From positions 1 to 49,863 of the forward strand of contig CAYTET010000002.1 in assembly GCA_964436975.1 (NCBI GenBank): 49,863 bases of DNA. Reading direction: 5' to 3'. This document shows positions 44,761-49,863 of the stretch, piece by piece. Positions within the stretch are counted from its first letter, which is position 1; every line of letters begins with the position of its first letter. The notes beneath the pieces were generated by a model. It did no database searches. It was not told where the DNA came from and worked only from the letters and a program-made list of their open reading frames with translations. Source of the DNA: CAYTET01 sp964436975 (GTDB lineage: Bacteria; Bacillota_I; Bacilli_A; Erysipelotrichales; Erysipelotrichaceae). The translations under genes were made by a program, and so were the position numbers.

Positions 44761-45383
44761 TTTTATCTTACAATAAAAGGAAAACCGGCAGTTTGTTCCC
44801 ATATCGATTGGTGCCAATAGTTAATAATAAGTTATAAAAGCTAGTTAAAATCATCAAACACAACAAAAATATGGCAAAATACAACACGGCCATTTTTGCG
44901 AATAAACCAGTGGCTGGCAGACGGACATGGTCGTTCATTTTCCGGTCGCTTTTGTGTTGTCGGATTGTAAGACTGAACTGCCAGCTACTGTGACAGCTTA
45001 ACTGCTTGGCAGATCCTCTTTTTACATGAAGCGGCTGGAAAAGCGGCTTCTGATAAAGCTGACTTTAGGCAGTAAGCAGTTGTTAACTCCATTTCTTCTT
45101 CTGCGAATTGCTGAAGACAGTCAGGCAGACGATGCCTGAGCCAGGCAGTGTAATTAGTGAGATTAAAAGGACAGTGCTAGTGACTTGTATTTATACGGTA
45201 TTTCATCTGATAAGAGCGGAAACTTCAGAATCGCCGGTTAAGGTGGTTTTTGTGTTTTTGAGCCTGTAGGAATTCTTTTTCCTAATTCATTATGCCGAAA
45301 TCGGGGTTTGAAATAATGATGTATAAAATTATCTGACAAACTTAGAAAAACAGCAAGCAGAAACAATAAGCAGGCAGGTCAAA

Positions 45384-45407
45384 CCGCCAATGTCCGGCGG
45401 CTTTTTT
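45384..45407 (+). terminator. Terminator-like hairpin upstream of the HD-GYP gene
   Basis: A stem CCGCC/GGCGG with a 7-base loop is followed by C and six T, about 100 bases before the HD-GYP start. It could end an upstream transcript or act as a leader attenuator. Confidence 0.55.
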
Positions 45408-45503
45408 CTTATACACAACATCAAAATGCCTCTTCTCAACATGGAGCCGCACAAGCAAAAAAAGCCTTGCTAAAATCAAAACACGAAAGCGGGATGACTG
45501 CCC

Positions 45504-46178
45504 ATGGTTGCACCGATAACAAGCGATTATCTGTCGGGCCTGTATAACAGGCTCCCTTATAACGTTAAAGGGCATTCAATGCGGGTGTCTATCTTTATGC
45601 AGATAATTGCCGCCGGATACATTGAACTGGTTGAAGACGGCCAGGTCTGTTCCGGGCTTGAAAGCAGCGATGAAGCCTTGATCCAGTTTGCCCTAGATGC
45701 CGGCTCTTATCATGACATTGGCAAGATTGCAGTTCCGAAAGAACTGCTGTCAGGAAAATACCAGCTGCAGCCCCAGGACAGCGAAAAGGTAAAGAAACAT
45801 ACGATATATGCTGAGCAGTTATTCGATGAGTATATCAGTCAGCTTAACGCTTCTGAAAAGCGCTATTTCAATGAGATGAAAAAAGTCTGCGTTTTCCATC
45901 ATGAAAGATGGGATGGTAAAGGCTATCCATTCGGTCTGGTTGGGAAAAATATACCGCTTTTTGCCCAGATCTGTGCGATTGCCAATGACTATGACCACAT
46001 GACCTGCCAGCGGCAGGGTCGACGCGAAGAAAAACACAGACAGGCTGTAGAAGCCATTGCCCAGGGAGCAGGCAGTCAGTATGATCCCCAACTGGTTAAG
46101 GCCTTTATGAACCGGGCCGATCAGATAAAGCAGCTGCGCGAAAAAAAGAACAGTGAAAATGCGCTGCTGTACTGTTAG
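45504..46178 (+). CDS. HD-GYP domain phosphohydrolase
   Basis: This 224-residue protein is almost entirely an HD-GYP domain: first His in HSMRVSIF, the HD pair in YHDIGKIAVP, then the diagnostic HHERWDGKGYPFGLVGKNIP and IANDYDHMT. HD-GYP proteins typically hydrolyse c-di-GMP (or cGAMP) using a two- or three-metal site, and the main ligands look intact. No sensor domain is attached. The ribosome binding site is weak (GCGGGA). It is divergent from the kinase gene and 67 bases before the dockerin protein gene. Confidence 0.87.
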   Translation: MVAPITSDYLSGLYNRLPYNVKGHSMRVSIFMQIIAAGYIELVEDGQVCSGLESSDEALIQFALDAGSYHDIGKIAVPKELLSGKYQLQPQDSEKVKKHTIYAEQLFDEYISQLNASEKRYFNEMKKVCVFHHERWDGKGYPFGLVGKNIPLFAQICAIANDYDHMTCQRQGRREEKHRQAVEAIAQGAGSQYDPQLVKAFMNRADQIKQLREKKNSENALLYC

Positions 46179-46245
46179 GTGCTATAGAAGTCGGGACATG
46201 GAATTGTATGAGAAAAGGGAATTATCCTACGGAGAGGAAAGAAAA

Positions 46246-48456
46246 ATGAAAAGAATCAAAAAGGCAATTGCATTGCTGACTTTATTGGTGATGGTCTTTA
46301 ATTTCAGCGCTGTTATCAGGGCTGAAGGAACGACTGTTGCTTTTAGTGCAACTAGTGATGCCAATGGAAAGATTATTGAAACAATGATCAAAGGCGATGT
46401 CAACGGCGACGGTAAAATAGACACTGCTGACCTAACACAAATTAGGGCAATAGTCGCTGGGGAAGCTGCGACACCAGCCGCCGGGTCGGTAGCCTTTGAA
46501 AACGCCGATATCAATGGCAACGGTATTATCAATGCGGACGATACAAGTATTCTGCGCTCGCTTCTTGAAGCAGGCACGTTTGACGCCAGCCTGACCTTCC
46601 GGGCAGTTGATGAGCCTGCCGCCGGATATAAGGTCAAAAGCGTAACTATTACGGCCGGCAATAACGCTGCTGTTGTTTTGACCCCGGCCGCTCCGACCAG
46701 CGGATCATATAAATTAGTAATAGGCACTGCTGATGACGATGCCACTGTAACGGGCCCCGTTTCAGCAACCGTTACCGTTCAGTTTGTGCATGAACTTTAT
46801 CCGGCAGCCATTGCCCTATCTTATGGCTCGGATGCCAATGGAGCTGTTACCGAGTGGATGCTGAAAGGTGACACCGACAGAGACAAGGATCTTGACGGAG
46901 CCGATGTTGTTGCGGCGGTCAACCACGACTTGAGCACTGTCGTTATTACAGATGCCCTGGCCCTTGAGTCAGGCGATATCGACAACGATTCATCAGTTGA
47001 TACCGGTGATTACCGCGTCATGAATAATGTGCTGCGCGGAGTAACTACTCTGCCGGCAGAAAGTTTTTCGTTCCGGGTGGTAGATACTCCTAAGACGGGC
47101 TATAAAGTTAAAAGTGCAACCATTAAAGCCGGCAGCAATGCCGCTGTTGTTCTGACCCCGGCCGCTCCGACCAGCGGCACTTACAAGCTGGTGATTGCTG
47201 CTGATGGCAAGGCTACTGTCACGGGAACGAGTTTGGCTATCAATGATGTACAGTTTGTCCATGAAAAAATAAAAGTTCAGGTCAGAGTCGGCGTGTATAT
47301 CACTAATGACAACAACCAGTTCCCGGCTTTCTCTGGCACCTATTATCCGTTTATCAATTATGCCGGATATGCCCAAGTCGATTATGGCGACACAGCATCG
47401 CTGTCAGCCACCGATATTGCGACTATTTTAGGGTATGACTATATTACCAATAGCAAATATGCGGCTTATACAGTTGATACCGCTAACAGCCTGCTGACCA
47501 ATTCTGCCCAGGGTACGCCGGCCGATGCTTTCCCGGATGATACAACTCTTAATCAGTTCGTTGTAAATTCTGAATATGCTCCTACCGGGGCTACCTATAA
47601 TACATTTGTTTATCTGCGCATTGTACTAAAAGCGCCTACCAATCCCACCGGTGGCAGCGGAACTGAGATTGACAAGGATATCCCGATGGATCTTTTAGTG
47701 GACAATGGGGATGGAACAACTTATATTAATGGCCCCAGAGATGCTAAGGTTGGCGGAACCGTCAAGTATTCATCAACTATTGATATGAGCGAGATTGCAG
47801 CCATAGCAGCTAATTTTGGCAATTCAATCGGCTACATTACCGGCAGTTTCACAATCACGCTGACGGGCAGCAAGGGTATTACGCCAGCTGCCGGATTTGG
47901 AACCAGCGCTGACATCAACGATTATTTTGCCGGCGGAGCAATTGAGCTGTTTGAACTGACAGCAGCTCCGACATATGATTCTGCGACCAATAAGATTACC
48001 TTCAATGTCAAAGTTAAAGACGAGTACAATCAGGCTGCAACGGCCCTAACCGGCACGGAATGCGCAGCTATTCTGAATAAAGGCATTTCCGGCAACAGCA
48101 ATTATACTGCTGTTGTAAATTCAGATATCGTCACTCCCGGCTATTCCAGGGCAGTGGCAACGTTTAGCGGAACATTAAATTATCACAATGCCGCTAACAC
48201 TCTTAACTTTACTATCAACATGACAGGTGTTCAGGATGATCCTGATAATCTGAAGGATCCGACATTAGGAAAACTGGGCAGCGATGCCGAGACGGTTGTT
48301 TCAACAACCGTGACTTATAAAGCTACTCATCCTAATACCGGCGACAGCACCAATATCGGGATATATACCGTTGCGATGGCGGCAGCTGTCATCGGCATGG
48401 CCTGGATAGTTATTGAAACAAAAAGAAAAGGCTGCCGGTTTTCAATTAAGAAGTAA
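46246..48456 (+). CDS. Secreted dockerin-repeat protein with PNTG sorting signal
   Basis: This 736-residue protein has a signal peptide (about 1-26). A block with two dockerin-type calcium loops (DVNGDGKIDTAD, 51-62; DINGNGIINADD, 88-99) is followed by a beta module (YKVKSVTITAGNNAAVVLTP). The same arrangement repeats at about 190-345 with loops DTDRDKDLDGAD and DIDNDSSVDTGD and a matching module. A long beta-rich domain follows. The C-terminus is a sorting signal: HPNTGD, a hydrophobic stretch (IGIYTVAMAAAVIGMAWIVI) and a basic tail, so a sortase should link it to the wall. A GGAGAGG site precedes the ATG at 46246; longer starts lack one. Confidence 0.85.
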   Translation: MKRIKKAIALLTLLVMVFNFSAVIRAEGTTVAFSATSDANGKIIETMIKGDVNGDGKIDTADLTQIRAIVAGEAATPAAGSVAFENADINGNGIINADDTSILRSLLEAGTFDASLTFRAVDEPAAGYKVKSVTITAGNNAAVVLTPAAPTSGSYKLVIGTADDDATVTGPVSATVTVQFVHELYPAAIALSYGSDANGAVTEWMLKGDTDRDKDLDGADVVAAVNHDLSTVVITDALALESGDIDNDSSVDTGDYRVMNNVLRGVTTLPAESFSFRVVDTPKTGYKVKSATIKAGSNAAVVLTPAAPTSGTYKLVIAADGKATVTGTSLAINDVQFVHEKIKVQVRVGVYITNDNNQFPAFSGTYYPFINYAGYAQVDYGDTASLSATDIATILGYDYITNSKYAAYTVDTANSLLTNSAQGTPADAFPDDTTLNQFVVNSEYAPTGATYNTFVYLRIVLKAPTNPTGGSGTEIDKDIPMDLLVDNGDGTTYINGPRDAKVGGTVKYSSTIDMSEIAAIAANFGNSIGYITGSFTITLTGSKGITPAAGFGTSADINDYFAGGAIELFELTAAPTYDSATNKITFNVKVKDEYNQAATALTGTECAAILNKGISGNSNYTAVVNSDIVTPGYSRAVATFSGTLNYHNAANTLNFTINMTGVQDDPDNLKDPTLGKLGSDAETVVSTTVTYKATHPNTGDSTNIGIYTVAMAAAVIGMAWIVIETKRKGCRFSIKK
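46340..47270 (+). repeat. Tandem repeat of dockerin plus beta module
   Basis: Two units of about 470 bases within the sorted protein gene are clearly homologous: ETMIKGD.../EWMLKGD... dockerin blocks, then near-identical YKVKSVTITAG/YKVKSATIKAG and NAAVVLTPAAPTSG segments, each ending VQFVHE. The beta-module parts are closer to each other than the dockerin parts. Confidence 0.8.
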
Positions 48457-48468
48457 ATGATCCAATAT

Positions 48469-48502
48469 AGAGGGAAGGGCAAGATTACCTTTCCCTCTGT
48501 TT
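48469..48502 (+). terminator. Weak terminator after the dockerin protein gene
   Basis: AGAGGGAA (48469-48476) pairs with TTCCCTCT (48491-48498), with further partial pairing inside and a short T-rich tail. Confidence 0.45.
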
Positions 48503-48559
48503 AGCTTAATACAGGTCCTGCCGGTATTGAGCGAGGGCTCAGAGATCAGAAAGGGCAAA

Positions 48560-49117
48560 ATGATCCAAGACGCTAAAAGAATGAGCGCAGTAAAAAAGAC
48601 TGCAGTGAAGCTGATTGTTCTGGTTGCGCTCGGCCTTGTTTTGGCGGGGTGCGGTAAGAAGGAAAAGGCAGTTACGGGGATTAACGTCGAAGTTCCGGAG
48701 GGCTTTAACAAGTCGACGGAAAGTGAAATGGCTCTGTGGACGGCACCGGATTATCCCAGCGATGCTTCTGTCGTTGTCATGATGGAAGTGAGTGAAGATC
48801 AGTCGGCCGCTGGCAAAACGGAGTTCGGTTTACTTACCTCTGAACTGCTCAAGACATCCACCGAAAAGCAGTATGAAAGTACCTACGGTATTTCCGCAGA
48901 TGTGAACGTTGATTCTTTTGAACGCTTGGATATAGACAGCGAAAAGGCGATAATTGCAACCCTTACCTGTGAAATTCAAGGAATTAAGGTTGAACAAATC
49001 ACATGTTATATCTATGCTAACAAACTATACAATGTTGTTTATACACAGGTTGGCGATGCCGTGTGGTTTGATACGTTCAGGACCTGTGCAGAGAGCATCA
49101 CCATGATAAGGGAATGA
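48560..49117 (+). CDS. Small lipoprotein of unknown function
   Basis: This 185-residue protein has a lipoprotein signal (basic MSAVKKTAVK, hydrophobic stretch, lipobox LAGC near residue 31) and a soluble domain beginning ITGINVEVPEGFNKS-like strands, which resembles small Bacillota lipoproteins with a PsbP/MOG1-like fold. The ATG at 48560 follows AAAGGG; ATG 48581 is an alternative with a more typical signal length. It lies between the dockerin protein and the sortase on the same strand, so it may belong to the same surface-assembly group. The function is unknown. Confidence 0.7.
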   Translation: MIQDAKRMSAVKKTAVKLIVLVALGLVLAGCGKKEKAVTGINVEVPEGFNKSTESEMALWTAPDYPSDASVVVMMEVSEDQSAAGKTEFGLLTSELLKTSTEKQYESTYGISADVNVDSFERLDIDSEKAIIATLTCEIQGIKVEQITCYIYANKLYNVVYTQVGDAVWFDTFRTCAESITMIRE

Positions 49118-49186
49118 CAAAAAAGCAGTTAGCCTAAAAAAGAGAAGCAGATGGAATAGATAATTGTATTCAGGAGGGACAGCAAC

Positions 49187-49816
49187 ATGAGAAAGCGCAA
49201 CTGGGGCACCTATATATTATTATGCTTTTTTGCCGCTTTGTTTATTTTTTCCGGCGGCATGATCGTCAGATCGCTGATAATAGCGAAAAATGAACAGAGC
49301 GATATTGATAAGCTGGTGGATCAGGTTACTGATGTCCAGCCGGCTGATCCGCAGCCTGTTACTGATCCGGATGCGGAAAAGGCGGCCCAGGATGCCGCTG
49401 TTTTAGCCCGCTATGCTGAACTGTATGCCCAGAACTCTGATTTTGGGGGCTGGATTACGATTGACGATACCAAGATAAACTTCCCCGTCATGTTTACTCC
49501 CAGCAACTACACCTATTACATTCACAAAAACTTTGAGAAGAAGTATTCCCATAATGGTTTGCCTTTTATCGGTCTGGGCAGCACTCTGGATCCGCGCAGT
49601 GATAACGTATTGATCTATGGCCACAATATGCAAAGCGGAGCCATGTTTGCCGATCTCACCAAGTTTGAGAAAGAAGAGTTCTGGGAAACTCATAAGACTA
49701 TAGAATTTGATACCGTTAATGAGCGGGATGAATATGAGATTGTTGCTGTTTTCAAATTTACCCTGAGTGATGCCGACAAAGTTGGCTTCTATGAGTTCAC
49801 CAATGCTGAGTGTTAA
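49187..49816 (+). CDS. srtB: Class B sortase, truncated before the catalytic cysteine
   Basis: Sortases join PNTG/LPXTG-type proteins to the wall. This one has an N-terminal membrane anchor (about 8-30), a helical spacer and a class B core: GWITIDDTKINFPVM, YYIHKNFEKKYSHNGLPFI, NVLIYGHNM (catalytic His) and FADLTKFEKEEFW. It ends at residue 209 (FTNAEC, stop), where intact enzymes continue for about 40-60 residues to TLSTC and the catalytic Arg. An AGGAGG site precedes the ATG. The sequence ends 47 bases later, so an assembly error at a contig end, a frameshift or a true pseudogene are all possible. Confidence 0.8.
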   Translation: MRKRNWGTYILLCFFAALFIFSGGMIVRSLIIAKNEQSDIDKLVDQVTDVQPADPQPVTDPDAEKAAQDAAVLARYAELYAQNSDFGGWITIDDTKINFPVMFTPSNYTYYIHKNFEKKYSHNGLPFIGLGSTLDPRSDNVLIYGHNMQSGAMFADLTKFEKEEFWETHKTIEFDTVNERDEYEIVAVFKFTLSDADKVGFYEFTNAEC

Positions 49817-49863
49817 GTGCATTATAGAAATAGCCAAATCTTGCAGTGAGAAATCACCAAAAC

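Larger units (their letters stand above)
44534..45503. other. 970-base intergenic region between divergent signalling genes
   Basis: No convincing gene is present. Contents: an 8-bp inverted repeat (TCAGTTAA 44723-44730 with TTAACTGA 44753-44760), several further AGTTA-type blocks near 44820-44850, a weak hairpin (TAGGAA/TTCCTA, 45267-45284) and a GC-rich hairpin with six T (45384-45407). It is AT-rich in its first half. It could hold promoters for the kinase and HD-GYP genes, a small RNA, or gene remnants. Confidence 0.5.

Noticed and set aside
45300..45503. c-di-GMP (GEMM) riboswitch before the HD-GYP gene
   Set aside because: The conserved core of class I or II c-di-GMP riboswitches is not recognisable; only a terminator-like hairpin is visible.
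45342..45575. 77-residue open frame on the minus strand
   Set aside because: It overlaps the HD-GYP start and the terminator-like hairpin, has no ribosome binding site and no recognisable composition.
1..49863. tRNA, rRNA or insertion sequence genes
   Set aside because: I recognised no tRNA cloverleaf with standard boxes, no rRNA segment and no transposase or terminal inverted repeats.

Overview
The window looks like chromosomal DNA from a walled, low- to mid-GC Gram-positive bacterium (Bacillota). The standard code is used, with TGA as a stop. The lipoprotein-type YidC/SpoIIIJ, DUF951, YchF, DarA, bactofilin, S66 peptidase, sortase and AgrA-type regulation all fit this. An Erysipelotrichia-like gut anaerobe is my best guess, at low confidence. 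The sequence contains four runs of N (two of 10, two of 100) and looks like a draft scaffold.

Layout. 0.1-2.2 kb: the conserved rpmH-rnpA-yidC-jag cluster, usually found beside the replication origin. 2.3-6.2 kb: a CmpB-type membrane protein, a D-2-hydroxyacid dehydrogenase, an ORF6N/phospholipase-D-like protein and an orphan gene. 6.3-11.5 kb: a flavodiiron/flavin reductase/rubredoxin fusion, a two-gene ABC-2 transporter, a lone prepilin-like protein and a hypothetical protein. 11.6-17.4 kb: housekeeping genes (dtd, folD, DUF951, ychF, darA, bactofilin, ispF and small unknowns) and a PfkB-like protein that lacks its catalytic motif. 17.4-31.0 kb: a 5'-nucleotidase, a GNAT protein, a methionyl-tRNA-synthetase-like enzyme with gltX and an S66 peptidase, a GH2 glycosidase, a glycosyltransferase/fumC/AraC group, and a Gfo/Idh/MocA dehydrogenase.

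31.4-49.9 kb is a surface and signalling region. It holds a giant repetitive adhesin (InlB-type, MucBP, MBG and DUF11-like modules) that ends in a hydrophobic membrane module with no LPXTG. Next come four genes on the minus strand: a soluble PAS/GHKL kinase with a GGDEF-like N-terminus, a LytTR regulator, a V4R protein and a HAMP/pseudo-kinase protein. These are followed by an HD-GYP protein, a secreted protein with two dockerin-like blocks and a PNTG sorting signal, a small lipoprotein, and a class B sortase that stops before its catalytic cysteine. The regulators plausibly control the surface genes on either side, but that is inferred from position only.

The best candidates for something undescribed are the soluble kinase/LytTR/V4R/HAMP set beside the adhesin, the MetRS-like enzyme with a replaced KMSKS motif, the adhesin's membrane-module ending, and the duplicated dockerin blocks on a sortase substrate. 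Both 100-N gaps lie in MBG repeats. Three of their four flanks match another copy over exactly 55 bp, which points to unresolved repeats in a short-read assembly and not to a broken gene.
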